Counted from the first letter of the stretch, positions 24,372 through 32,482 are shown. The stretch is DNA of 64,000 nucleotides from Flavobacterium tagetis (GCF_016735615.1 NZ_JAERSF010000005.1:1-64000), one strand, 5' to 3'. The notes: generated from the letters alone by a model not told the origin. Numbers and translations are program-made.

Positions 24372-24785
24372 TTATTTTTTTAGCAGTTTTTCTAAATATT
24401 CTACTTTTTCTTTTTCTGCTTGAACTAAAGCTTTTTCAGCCTGAACCAAACGTTCATAAAGTTCAACCATTTTATCTAGAGGATTAAAAGTAAAGATTGG
24501 TCCAGATGCACCTTGACCATTACTTGCACTATTATCGTAAAAATTATTAAAGAAGTTAAAAACAGATTCTTCTGAAAAATTTTCAATTGCTTCAACTGTT
24601 ACACCAAGTGCTTTTGCAATTTCTGTCAGCTTTTCACTATCAACCTTTTCGCTCGATTCAATATTAGAAACAGTTTGCAGGCTTAGACCAATTGCAATTG
24701 CCAAAGCTTCTTGTTTCATTCCTTTAAGCTCTCTAATTCGGCTTATGTTTCTTCCTATATGTTTTGGTTTTGCTGTTGTGCTCAT
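24372..24785 (-). CDS. XRE family regulator bracketed by repeat elements
   Basis: A 137-residue protein. A Cro/C1-type helix-turn-helix (about 12-70; EALAIAIGLSLQTVSNIES) is followed by a polar linker (about 75-105, Gly/Asn/Ser-rich) and a C-terminal coiled coil with a repeated unit (RLVQAEKALVQAEKEKVEYL). It shares this order with the XRE gene at 22818. The gene and its promoter are enclosed by two direct copies of a compound hairpin element, each lying just downstream of a leftward stop codon. Targets unknown. Confidence 0.82.
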   Translation of the reverse strand: MSTTAKPKHIGRNISRIRELKGMKQEALAIAIGLSLQTVSNIESSEKVDSEKLTEIAKALGVTVEAIENFSEESVFNFFNNFYDNSASNGQGASGPIFTFNPLDKMVELYERLVQAEKALVQAEKEKVEYLEKLLKK

Positions 24786-24858
24786 AATTCAAAGATATTT
24801 AAAATTCTTGAAAAATTATTTGATTCGTAAAAATACATATTTTTCTCACTATAAATTA

Positions 24859-24985
24859 AATTGCCTCCAGCTTTAGCTGGAGGTAAACAAATATATACAA
24901 AAAGGCTTTAGCCAAAATTGCAAAGTTTGGCGAAAGCCCAATTCAAATTCAAACAAAAAACCTCCAGCTGAAGCTGGAGGCAATT
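24859..24985. repeat. compound hairpin element, copy 2
   Basis: A 127-base unit, direct repeat of 24217-24350 with a few differences: the left hairpin CCTCCAGCTTTAGCTGGAGG is identical, the centre is GGCTTTAGCC ... GGCGAAAGCC, and the right end is CCTCCAGCTGAAGCTGGAGG. It stops only 3 bases from the stop codon of the leftward membrane-protein gene at 24989, so it could act as that gene's terminator. Confidence 0.8.
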
Positions 24986-24988
24986 CAT

Positions 24989-25663
24989 TTATTTTTTCTT
25001 TCGCAAGAGTTGTTCATTTTGGGCATGAATCTTTTTCAAAAGTGTCTTTAATTCATTGTCTTCTTTATTACCAGAAATTGCATCTTTTACCTTGTCCATC
25101 GTCAATACTACTATTCCAATCGCATAAAATATTAATGTCCATAAGTGAATTTTATCAATAGCTTTATTCTCTTCTTTTATTTTTCCATTAATAGCAAATT
25201 GATCATTTTTAGACATTTCATAAAAATTAATTCTTTCTTTTATTAACATCTTTTCAATTTCCTCATAATTATTTTCGTCTTGCAATTTATTTATCGAGGT
25301 AATATAATTATCATAATTAATATTTATATTATTTTGTTCTTCTTCTTCAAGTGTAGCCAATCCTAGACCTGCATATTTCATATAACCAATCATTCTTAAC
25401 TCTGCAGCATATGCATCGATAAGAGAATGTAAAGGCAGAATCTTATCATGTTTGTAATTATAAGAAGTTACCTCTGAAACAAAAGTACTAAACTTATGAG
25501 ACTGACTTTGTATCACATAATGCAACCTATTTTCTTTAAAATCTGATATTGCATTTTCATGTTTTGCTGTTAACACTTTTTCAAAATACCATGATAAAAC
25601 TAAAATTAATGATCCAATTATCGTTAACAAATATTTCTTAAAAGCAATCTTTAATAAACTCAT
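24989..25663 (-). CDS. membrane protein with two TM helices, unknown function
   Basis: A 224-residue protein that I do not recognise. A membrane helix (about 10-28) is followed by an extended, helical, probably periplasmic region of about 145 residues (HYVIQSQSHKFSTFVSEVT onward), a second helix (about 173-190) and a basic cytoplasmic tail (LLKKIHAQNEQLLRKKK). The layout resembles small sensor-like membrane proteins without an output domain. It follows cydB by 34 bases on the same strand and might be read from the cyd transcript, but no functional link is visible. Confidence 0.6.
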   Translation of the reverse strand: MSLLKIAFKKYLLTIIGSLILVLSWYFEKVLTAKHENAISDFKENRLHYVIQSQSHKFSTFVSEVTSYNYKHDKILPLHSLIDAYAAELRMIGYMKYAGLGLATLEEEEQNNININYDNYITSINKLQDENNYEEIEKMLIKERINFYEMSKNDQFAINGKIKEENKAIDKIHLWTLIFYAIGIVVLTMDKVKDAISGNKEDNELKTLLKKIHAQNEQLLRKKK

Positions 25664-25697
25664 TTAATTATTTTTAGATTAATTTAAACAAACAAAA

Positions 25698-26774
25698 TCA
25701 ATGTTCCCCATACCCAATATCATCCATTTTCCCACTAAAAACTCGATATTGAATAATAAAATAAATAATCACCAGAAACAAAGCTATAAAAAACCAGCTC
25801 AAACCAGCGTTTAATCCGTATTCGTGAGCGGCAGTATTGTAAATGGTTAATGACGGATTTACTTTATTGGTTGAAGGCAAAACATTCGGAAAAATTGAAA
25901 CTGCTGTAGAAGCAAATCCTCCAACTAAAAACAAAGTCGAAAACAGAAATCCGTGACCATCTTTTTTAAAGGAACGAACTTTGAATAATCCAGCAATTCC
26001 AACAAAAGTCATTAAAGGAAAAAACCAAAGAATCGGATTTTCAACGAAATTATGAAATGGCTTTGGCTCGATAAAATGCCAAATTCCCAAAGAAATAAAG
26101 ACTAAAACAAGCAAAATAAAGTTCAGCCTAAAAACCACATTTTTCAATTTCGGATTTAAAGCAGAATTTGTTTTATAAATAATCCAGTTTGCGCCGTGAA
26201 TTGTCAAAGCGACAACACTCACAATTCCTAAAAAAAGCGTAAACCAATCGATAATTCCCAATTCATTTGCCTGCGGACTAAAAGTCGGATTCCATAAAGG
26301 CAGAAAGAAATAATGCGCTTCTTGTGTAGAAACTCCATTTTGAACCATTCCAAGATTTACACCTCGAACAATATTTCCTAAAGCAATTCCGAAGAAAAGA
26401 GCCAAAAGCAAACTCGCAATTCCGAAAGCTTTATCCCAAATTGCTTCCCACATATGATTATGAATCTGTCCGCGCATTTCAAGTCCGATCGCACGAAAAA
26501 TCAGAAGCCATAAAATCATAATCAAAGGCAGATAAAATCCGCTGAAAGATGATGCATATAAAGTTGGAAAAGCAAAAAACAAAACACCGCCGGCAGCGAT
26601 TAACCAAACTTCATTGGCATCCCAAAACGGACCAATTGCATTTGTAATTGCCTTTTTATCTTTTTCTGTATCAGCAAAAAATAAATGAATAATTCCTGCA
26701 CCAAAATCGTAACCGTCTAAAACCAGATAAACAGCCAGAATTCCCATTAAAACTACGTACCAAAAAAATTCCAT
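25698..26774 (-). CDS. cydB: cytochrome bd quinol oxidase subunit II
   Basis: A 358-residue inner-membrane subunit with about nine helices. The family opening is visible (YLVLDGYDFGAGIIHLFF, then IGPFWDANEVWLIAAGG, with the conserved Asp/Asn/Glu region) and the length is normal. With CydA it reduces oxygen to water using quinol, with high oxygen affinity, and supports microaerobic growth. The gene starts 2 bases after the cydA stop, so the two form a tight operon. No cydX or cydDC is next to it. Confidence 0.95.
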   Translation of the reverse strand: MEFFWYVVLMGILAVYLVLDGYDFGAGIIHLFFADTEKDKKAITNAIGPFWDANEVWLIAAGGVLFFAFPTLYASSFSGFYLPLIMILWLLIFRAIGLEMRGQIHNHMWEAIWDKAFGIASLLLALFFGIALGNIVRGVNLGMVQNGVSTQEAHYFFLPLWNPTFSPQANELGIIDWFTLFLGIVSVVALTIHGANWIIYKTNSALNPKLKNVVFRLNFILLVLVFISLGIWHFIEPKPFHNFVENPILWFFPLMTFVGIAGLFKVRSFKKDGHGFLFSTLFLVGGFASTAVSIFPNVLPSTNKVNPSLTIYNTAAHEYGLNAGLSWFFIALFLVIIYFIIQYRVFSGKMDDIGYGEH

Positions 26775-26776
26775 AC

Positions 26777-28123
26777 TTATATTTTTTCTGTTGAAAGTTC
26801 CACATGGTGCGGTCCTTTATTGATAATTTTTCCAACTAAAAGCAAAAACAGCATTCCTAGCAAAAGGTACAAACCAATAAAACCAAGAAGAGTAAACAAG
26901 GTATTTCCTGATGAAACTGTTGGTGAAGCTCCAGCCGCTGTTCGCATTAAATTATAAACCAGCCAAGGCTGTCTTCCTAATTCTGCCGTGTACCAACCTG
27001 TTGTATTGGCGATGTACGGAAATGGCATCATAAACATCAAAGACCATAAAAGCCATTTGGTTTCAAAAAGTTTCCCTCTTATTAATTGAAAAAGAGAAAT
27101 TACCATCAAACCGATAAACACAGTTCCGAGCCCAACCATAATATGGTAGGCATAATACAATCCTGAAATATTGGTCGGATGCAAATCTTCTTCAAACTGA
27201 TCTAAACCTTGAATTTCCTGATCCCAATTTCCGTAAGTCAGGAAACTCAGAATATTTGGAACGGCAATTTTATTGTCCAGTTTTTTATCTTTTACGTCTG
27301 GCTGTCCGATTAAGACAATCTCTGAACCTTTCTTTTCGGTATGAAAAATCCCTTCCATTGCAGCAAAAGTCACAGGCTGATATTTCACCACATTTTTAGC
27401 TGCTAAATCTCCCGTCGGAACCGCCACAATAATACTCGAAATCAATCCGAAGATTACTCCTGTTTTCAAGAACAATTTCCCGAAAGAAACATTCTTTTTG
27501 CTTAAAATATAGAAAGCTCCAATTCCGGCCACAACAAAAGAACTTGTCACCAACGAAGCGGCTTGATTGTGTAAATAAGAAGGCCAAAGCCAAGGATTCA
27601 AGAATAATGCTTGAAAGTTATTCAATACAAATTTTCCGTTTTCCAGAATCTCATAACCCACAGGATTCTGCATCCACGAATGTGTAGCAATGATTAAAAA
27701 TCCGCTCGCCCAAGAACCGATCATAATTAGTAATCCAGTTACAAAATGCCATTTATGTCCGAGAAGTTTTTCTCCGAATAAAAATAATCCAAGAAAAGAA
27801 GATTCAAGAAAAAAAGAAAACATTCCTTCCATTGCCAATGTTTGACCGATGATTCCTCCTGTCAATTCGGAGAATTTTGCCCAGTTGGTTCCAAACTGAA
27901 ACTCCATCGGGATTCCCGTCACAACGCCCATTGCAAAATTGAGGGCAAAAATCTTCATCCAGAAATGGGTGGCGTGATTGTATTGTTCGTCTTGAGTTTT
28001 TAGATATTTCCACTTGAAGTAAACAATGATGAGCGAAAGACCCATTGTAAGTTGTGGAAAGAGATAATGAAAAGTAATCGTGAAGGCAAATTGCATTCGA
28101 TCATAAAAGAGCATTTCTTCCAT
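26777..28123 (-). CDS. cydA: cytochrome bd quinol oxidase subunit I
   Basis: A 448-residue haem-bearing subunit. I prefer the ATG at 28123 to the one at 28162, because it puts the haem b595 ligand at His19 (QFAFTITFHYLFPQLTMG), the same number as in E. coli CydA. The GRQPW signature is present (ELGRQPWLVYNLMRTA). The periplasmic Q loop (around KYQPVTFAAMEGIFHTEKKG) is of the short type. It oxidises quinol and passes electrons to haems b558, b595 and d. Read with cydB. Confidence 0.95.
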   Translation of the reverse strand: MEEMLFYDRMQFAFTITFHYLFPQLTMGLSLIIVYFKWKYLKTQDEQYNHATHFWMKIFALNFAMGVVTGIPMEFQFGTNWAKFSELTGGIIGQTLAMEGMFSFFLESSFLGLFLFGEKLLGHKWHFVTGLLIMIGSWASGFLIIATHSWMQNPVGYEILENGKFVLNNFQALFLNPWLWPSYLHNQAASLVTSSFVVAGIGAFYILSKKNVSFGKLFLKTGVIFGLISSIIVAVPTGDLAAKNVVKYQPVTFAAMEGIFHTEKKGSEIVLIGQPDVKDKKLDNKIAVPNILSFLTYGNWDQEIQGLDQFEEDLHPTNISGLYYAYHIMVGLGTVFIGLMVISLFQLIRGKLFETKWLLWSLMFMMPFPYIANTTGWYTAELGRQPWLVYNLMRTAAGASPTVSSGNTLFTLLGFIGLYLLLGMLFLLLVGKIINKGPHHVELSTEKI

Positions 28124-28276
28124 AATGGTAATTTGTTTATGAAGTTCCACAAATTTAACCATTAGAACCCGAATTAACGCCCTTTAAAAAAAGTTTATCT
28201 CCCGATATTTGTTAAACTTTTCAACAATTTAAAGGGTAGAAATGACACTTGTTGTTTTTCGATTAACGTACAGTTC

Positions 28277-28366
28277 GTCATTTCGACCGAAGGAAGAAAT
28301 CTCTGCAAAGATTGGCTTCTCGTTGCGGAGTTACTTGCGGAGATTTCTTCCTTCGGACGAAATAAC
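28277..28366. repeat. long hairpin element, copy 1 (GTCATTTCGACC type)
   Basis: Arms of 27 bases (28277-28303 and 28340-28366) pair with two mismatches; the left arm begins GTCATTTCGACCGAAGGAAG. The loop contains CAAAGATTGG and GCGGAGTTACTTG, also present in the copy at 48721-48819. It lies between the cydA promoter region and the convergent end of the HD gene. From memory, this word family is widespread in Flavobacterium. Confidence 0.75.
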
Positions 28367-28402
28367 AAGATTGTGTATAATAATTTCTAAAAGCAAAAAC
28401 TA

Positions 28403-28993
28403 TTATTTCTCTAAAATTCCTTTTTCAACACTTTCTTTAATCAAACCTTCAGCATAATCCCATATCGATTGTGAACCATTTTTAATAACGCTTTTCTTTT
28501 CATAAACTTTATCGTATTTCACGCCAAACTCTTTCCAAGTTCCGCCATTGTTAGATGTGTTTTGCAATAATGGTTCAAGTCTGTCCATAGATTTTGCAAA
28601 TTTGGCTTCGTTGGTTTCTCCTGCTTCAAATTCTTCCCAAATCGAAATAAACTCTTCAGCTTGCTTTTCTGGCAGCAAACCAAAAATTCTATTTGCCGCT
28701 AAACGTTCTTCATCTGTATTATCATGACTTTTTACGGTATCATAAATAAAAACATCACCAGCATCTATTTCTACAATATCGTGTATCAAAACCATTTTCA
28801 CGACTTTCAAAATATCAATTGGTTCATTTGAATGTTCTGCCAAAACAATTGCCATCAAAGCGAGATGCCAGCTGTGTTCTGCATCATTTTCGCATCTATC
28901 ACTGTTGAATAATTTTGTCTTGCGCTGAATGTATTTTACCTTATCAATTTCTTTTATAAAAGCAATCTGATCCAATAAGTCTTGTGTCTTCAT
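28403..28993 (-). CDS. HD domain phosphohydrolase (YfbR/HDDC2-like)
   Basis: A 196-residue metal-dependent phosphohydrolase. I start at the ATG at 28993 (MKTQDLLDQIAFIKEIDKVK); the frame upstream runs into the divergent promoter. HD residues are visible: the first His in DAEHSWHLALMAIVLAEH, the HD pair in MVLIHDIVEIDAGD, and a late Asp in FAKSMDRLEPLL. Homologues (YfbR, HDDC2) remove phosphate from 5'-deoxynucleoside monophosphates. It is divergent from the persulfide dioxygenase gene. Confidence 0.87.
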   Translation of the reverse strand: MKTQDLLDQIAFIKEIDKVKYIQRKTKLFNSDRCENDAEHSWHLALMAIVLAEHSNEPIDILKVVKMVLIHDIVEIDAGDVFIYDTVKSHDNTDEERLAANRIFGLLPEKQAEEFISIWEEFEAGETNEAKFAKSMDRLEPLLQNTSNNGGTWKEFGVKYDKVYEKKSVIKNGSQSIWDYAEGLIKESVEKGILEK

Positions 28994-29128
28994 TTTCTTT
29001 TTTGTTTTGAAATGACATTCGTCATATGCAAAATTAAAGCTTAAAGCGTAATTGCTCAACTTTAAATTTAATTTATCTCAATCGGATATGACAAACGGTA
29101 CATTTTTTTACACAAAAACCTAATTTCT

Positions 29129-29172
29129 GTAACATTAGTCACCTATTTTTTTAAAAAACAAAGTTACCTTTG
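29129..29172 (+). promoter_or_regulatory. persulfide dioxygenase promoter with Crp/Fnr-type dyad
   Basis: The dyad GTAACATTAGTCAC (29129-29142) is followed by a perfect -7 element TACCTTTG (29165-29172); centre-to-centre distance is 33 bp, identical to the tauE promoter. On the reverse strand it reads GTGACTAATGTTAC, which matches GTGATAAATGTTAC at tauE in 12 of 14 positions. Likely binding site of the Crp/Fnr protein encoded at 20611 (inference). Confidence 0.62.
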
Positions 29173-29198
29173 TCTTCCATTATTTTTATTATTGAATC

Positions 29199-30617
29199 AT
29201 GAAAATAGAACAAATTTACACCGGATGCCTTGCTCAAGGTGCATATTATATTACTTCAAATGGCGAAGCGGCCATTATTGATCCGCTTAGAGAAATCCAA
29301 CCTTATTTGGATCGTTTAGAACGCGACGGAGTGAAACTGAAATATATTTTTGAAACGCATTTCCATGCCGATTTCGTTTCTGGACACGTTGATTTAAGCA
29401 AAGAAACTGGAGCTCCAATTGTTTACGGACCAAATGCTGCTTGCGAATTTGACTGCATTTCTGCAAAAGACGGACAGGAATTTAAAATTGGAAACATTAC
29501 TATTAAAGTTTTGCATACTCCAGGCCATACTATGGAAAGCGCTACTTTTTTATTAATTGATGAAAACGGAAAAGACCACGCCATTTTCTCTGGAGACACT
29601 TTATTTATTGGAGATGTCGGACGTCCAGATTTAGCTCAAAAAGCAGCGGGAATGACTCAAGATCAATTGGCTGGAATTTTATTTCATTCGTTGAGAGATA
29701 AAATCATGACTTTGGCAGATGATGTAATCGTTTATCCTGCGCACGGTGCGGGAAGCGCCTGCGGAAAAAACATGAGCAAAGAAACCGTTTCGACTATTGG
29801 GAATCAAAAAGCCACCAATTATGCTTTGCGTGCTAATATGACCGAAAAAGAATTTATCAAAGAAGTTACAGACGGTTTATTGCCTCCTCCAGCTTATTTC
29901 AGCATGAACGTGGCTATGAACAAAGGTGGATACGAAAGCTTTGAAACTGTTTTGCACAACGGAATGAGAGCTATAAATGTAAAAGATTTTGAAGCGGTTG
30001 CAGAAGAAACAGGCGCTTTAATTCTAGATACAAGAAGTGCGGCCGATTTCAGTAAAGGATTTATTCCGCAGTCTATCAATATCGGAATCAACGGTGATTT
30101 TGCTCCGTGGGTCGGAACTTTAATTGCCGATGTAAAACAGCCAATTATACTGGTTACTGCCGCGGGCATGGAAGAAGAAACGGTAACTCGTTTAAGCCGT
30201 GTTGGTTTTGACACGATTATCGGACATCTAGAAGGTGGTTTTGAAGCTTGGCAAAATGCAGGTTTTGAAGTTGATACTGTAAACAGAATTACTGCCGAAC
30301 AATTTGCTAACGAATTTAAATTCGGAGAAGATAAAGTAGTTGATATTCGTAAAGAAACAGAATACGCAGCAGAACATATAGATGACGCTTACAGCAAACC
30401 TTTGGCTTATATTAATGACTGGGTAAAAGACATTAATCCAAATGAACATTTTTATCTGCATTGTGCTGGTGGTTACAGAAGTATGATTGCAGCTTCTATC
30501 CTTCAAGCAAGAGGTTTCAGAAATTTCTCTGAAGTTGAAGGCGGTTTTGGAGCGATTTCAAAAACCAATGTTCCAAAATCAGATTTCGTCTGCCAAAGCA
30601 AGGTTTTGAAAGCATAA
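29199..30617 (+). CDS. persulfide dioxygenase fused to two rhodanese domains (CstB-like)
   Basis: A 472-residue fusion. Residues 1-240 are a metallo-beta-lactamase fold of the ETHE1 persulfide dioxygenase type (ETHFHADFVSGH with His54, His56, Asp58 and His63; HTPGHTMES; FSGDTLFIGDVGRPDL). Then come two rhodanese domains: the first (about 260-350) lacks the catalytic Cys, its loop reading LVTAAGMEEE, and the second (about 365-465) has it in LHCAGGYRS. Dioxygenase, pseudo-rhodanese, rhodanese is the order of staphylococcal CstB, which turns persulfides into sulfite and thiosulfate. Next to YeeE transporters and under a Crp-type dyad shared with tauE, it is probably a sulfide/persulfide detoxification enzyme. 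Confidence 0.9.
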   Translation: MKIEQIYTGCLAQGAYYITSNGEAAIIDPLREIQPYLDRLERDGVKLKYIFETHFHADFVSGHVDLSKETGAPIVYGPNAACEFDCISAKDGQEFKIGNITIKVLHTPGHTMESATFLLIDENGKDHAIFSGDTLFIGDVGRPDLAQKAAGMTQDQLAGILFHSLRDKIMTLADDVIVYPAHGAGSACGKNMSKETVSTIGNQKATNYALRANMTEKEFIKEVTDGLLPPPAYFSMNVAMNKGGYESFETVLHNGMRAINVKDFEAVAEETGALILDTRSAADFSKGFIPQSINIGINGDFAPWVGTLIADVKQPIILVTAAGMEEETVTRLSRVGFDTIIGHLEGGFEAWQNAGFEVDTVNRITAEQFANEFKFGEDKVVDIRKETEYAAEHIDDAYSKPLAYINDWVKDINPNEHFYLHCAGGYRSMIAASILQARGFRNFSEVEGGFGAISKTNVPKSDFVCQSKVLKA

Positions 30618-30709
30618 ACATTGAACATAATTTTTTACCATGTAAGTGATATAAGTTCATTTTAGTTTGGGGTGATTTTAAGCCCACTTCTTATATTTAC
30701 TTAACTTTT

Positions 30710-30756
30710 ATAAGTTATATAAGAAACTCCAACTTATAATTTCTTATATAACTTAT
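30710..30756. repeat. perfect 17-base palindrome abutting YeeE gene
   Basis: ATAAGTTATATAAGAAA (30710-30726) pairs with TTTCTTATATAACTTAT (30740-30756). Looser outer similarity (TTTTTTACCAT near 30631 and ATGGTGAAAAAA near 30757) suggests a larger unit of about 140 bases. It lies between the persulfide dioxygenase and YeeE genes and includes the first of two possible YeeE start codons, which favours the later start. Confidence 0.65.
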
Positions 30757-30792
30757 ATGGTGAAAAAAAAATACTTAATCTTTAAATTATTT

Positions 30793-31362
30793 ATGAATTT
30801 ACTAGAAATTTTGAGAGAACCATGGCCTTGGTACGTAGCAGGCCCGCTGATTGGATTAACTGTTCCAATTTTATTAATTATTGGAAATAAATCTTTCGGG
30901 ATTAGTTCTTCACTTCGTCACATTTGTGCGGCTTGTATTCCTGCAAATATTTCATTTTTTAAATACGACTGGAAAAAAGAAAGCTGGAATTTATTCTTTG
31001 TTCTTGGAATATTCTTCGGAGGTTTTATTGCTGCGCATTTTCTTTCGAATCCAAATCCGGTGGAAATTGCTCCTGAATTATCAGAGAAATTAGCGACTTA
31101 CGGAATCACAGATCACAGCGGTTTGGTTCCTGCACAATTATTTTCTTGGGAAAGTTTATTAACGCTTCGCGGATTTATCATGATTGTGGTTGGCGGATTT
31201 TTAGTTGGTTTCGGAACTCGTTATGCTGGCGGATGCACAAGCGGACACGCGATTATGGGATTATCAAACTTACAATGGCCTTCATTAGTAGCTACAATCT
31301 GTTTTATGATTGGCGGTTTTGTAATGGCCCTTTTGATTTTACCTTATATTCTTTCACTTTAA
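30793..31362 (+). CDS. YeeE/YedE family transporter, first half-protein
   Basis: A 189-residue inner-membrane protein of the YeeE/YedE family (thiosulfate or other sulfur-compound uptake or exchange). I start at ATG 30793 (MNLLEILREPWPWYVAGPLI) because the ATG at 30757 lies inside a repeat palindrome. Key family motif: YAGGCTSGHAIMGLS with its functional Cys near residue 150; another Cys pair is in HICAACIPANI. The next gene encodes the second half, so the pair equals one full-length YeeE. It follows the persulfide dioxygenase gene. Confidence 0.85.
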   Translation: MNLLEILREPWPWYVAGPLIGLTVPILLIIGNKSFGISSSLRHICAACIPANISFFKYDWKKESWNLFFVLGIFFGGFIAAHFLSNPNPVEIAPELSEKLATYGITDHSGLVPAQLFSWESLLTLRGFIMIVVGGFLVGFGTRYAGGCTSGHAIMGLSNLQWPSLVATICFMIGGFVMALLILPYILSL

Positions 31363-31372
31363 AATTTCAAAA

Positions 31373-31849
31373 ATGAGTTTAGAAAATAAAAATATAGACG
31401 GCGAAGGAATCAACGCAAGTCAGAAAAAAGAAACTGCATTAGCAAACCTTAAATATTTAATCGTTGGAATCTTTTTCGGAATTGTATTCGTAAAAGCTGA
31501 AATTATCAGCTGGTTTCGTATTCAGGAAATGTTCAATCTAGAGTCATTTCACATGTATGGCGTAATTGGATGCGCTGTTGCAGTTGGATTAATATCGGTA
31601 CAATTGATTAAAAAATTCAACATTAAAACCCTTGACGGAGAAAAAATAGAAATCCAACCAAAGACTTTCAATAAAGGACAAATCTACGGCGGATTATTAT
31701 TCGGTTTCGGATGGGCCATTACTGGAGCTTGTCCAGGTCCGCTTTTTGCTCAAATTGGCACTGGCGCAACTGTAATTGTAGTTACTTTAGTTAGTGCAAT
31801 TGCTGGAACTTGGGTTTATGGTTTGATTAAAGATAAATTGCCTCATTAA
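31373..31849 (+). CDS. YeeE/YedE family transporter, second half-protein (DUF6691)
   Basis: A 158-residue inner-membrane protein with about four helices. The motif GWAITGACPGPLFAQIG is the second-half counterpart of the YeeE cysteine motif. It starts 10 bases after the first half and is surely co-transcribed. Such split pairs occur beside persulfide dioxygenases and ArsR or Crp regulators in several phyla and are thought to move sulfur compounds. Cargo and direction cannot be told from sequence. Confidence 0.85.
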   Translation: MSLENKNIDGEGINASQKKETALANLKYLIVGIFFGIVFVKAEIISWFRIQEMFNLESFHMYGVIGCAVAVGLISVQLIKKFNIKTLDGEKIEIQPKTFNKGQIYGGLLFGFGWAITGACPGPLFAQIGTGATVIVVTLVSAIAGTWVYGLIKDKLPH

Positions 31850-31852
31850 AAA

Positions 31853-32371
31853 ATGAATACAACAGAAAAGCTATCTCTAAGAAAAGCAAATCTTTCAGAA
31901 ATACCTCAAATCTGGCAAATCCTGCAAGATGCCATCGAACAAAGAAGATTAGACGGAAGCTCACAATGGCAAGATGGATATCCGAACGAACTTTCTATTA
32001 AAAGCGATATCGAAAAGGATTACGGATACGTTTTTACAGAAGACGATTCGATTCTGGCTTATGCCGCGATTATTTTTGACAAAGAGCCTGCTTACGAAAA
32101 TATCGAAGGCAAATGGCTTACTCATGGCGATTATACTGTCGTGCATCGTGTAGCGGTTTCGAAATTAGCAAAGGGGAAAGGAGTTGCAACCAAGCTATTT
32201 GAAAGCATTGAAGGTTTGTCTGTCGAAAATAATATTTATAGTATAAAAGTAGACACAAACTTCGATAATACTCCGATGTTAAAAATTTTAGACCGATTAA
32301 AATATACGTATTGCGGAGAAGTCTATTTTAGAGGCTCTGCAAGAAAAGCATTTGAAAAACGATTGGTATAA
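31853..32371 (+). CDS. GNAT family N-acetyltransferase
   Basis: A 172-residue GNAT protein. The order is standard: N-terminal LSLRKANLSEIPQIWQILQD, a central strand VVHRVAVSKLAKGKGVATKL carrying the acetyl-CoA loop (KGKGVA), then a helix and SIKVDTNFDNTPMLKILDRL. It starts 3 bases after the second YeeE gene, so it is probably in the same transcript, although a role in sulfur metabolism is not evident. Substrate unknown. A strong terminator follows. Confidence 0.82.
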   Translation: MNTTEKLSLRKANLSEIPQIWQILQDAIEQRRLDGSSQWQDGYPNELSIKSDIEKDYGYVFTEDDSILAYAAIIFDKEPAYENIEGKWLTHGDYTVVHRVAVSKLAKGKGVATKLFESIEGLSVENNIYSIKVDTNFDNTPMLKILDRLKYTYCGEVYFRGSARKAFEKRLV

Positions 32372-32393
32372 ATACACAATCCATAAAATTGAT

Positions 32394-32424
32394 AACCCGA
32401 CAGATTTTAAAAAACTGTCGGGTT
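32394..32424. terminator. terminator closing the sulfur operon
   Basis: AACCCGACAG (32394-32403) pairs perfectly with CTGTCGGGTT (32415-32424), followed by TATTTTTATT, 23 bases after the GNAT stop. Confidence 0.85.
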
Positions 32425-32432
32425 TATTTTTA

Positions 32433-32482
32433 TTTCAAGTTTCAGGTTTAAAGTTGCCTACCAAAAACCTGAAACTTGAAAC
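32433..32482. repeat. TTTCAAGTTTCAGG word palindrome
   Basis: TTTCAAGTTTCAGGTTT (32433-32449) pairs perfectly with AAACCTGAAACTTGAAA (32466-32482). The same words build palindromes at 39853-39906 and 43804-43860 in the trp operon. Confidence 0.8.

Noticed and set aside
29894-30506. Two leftward frames inside the dioxygenase-rhodanese gene
   Set aside because: Antisense shadows of conserved domains; no promoter or own signal.
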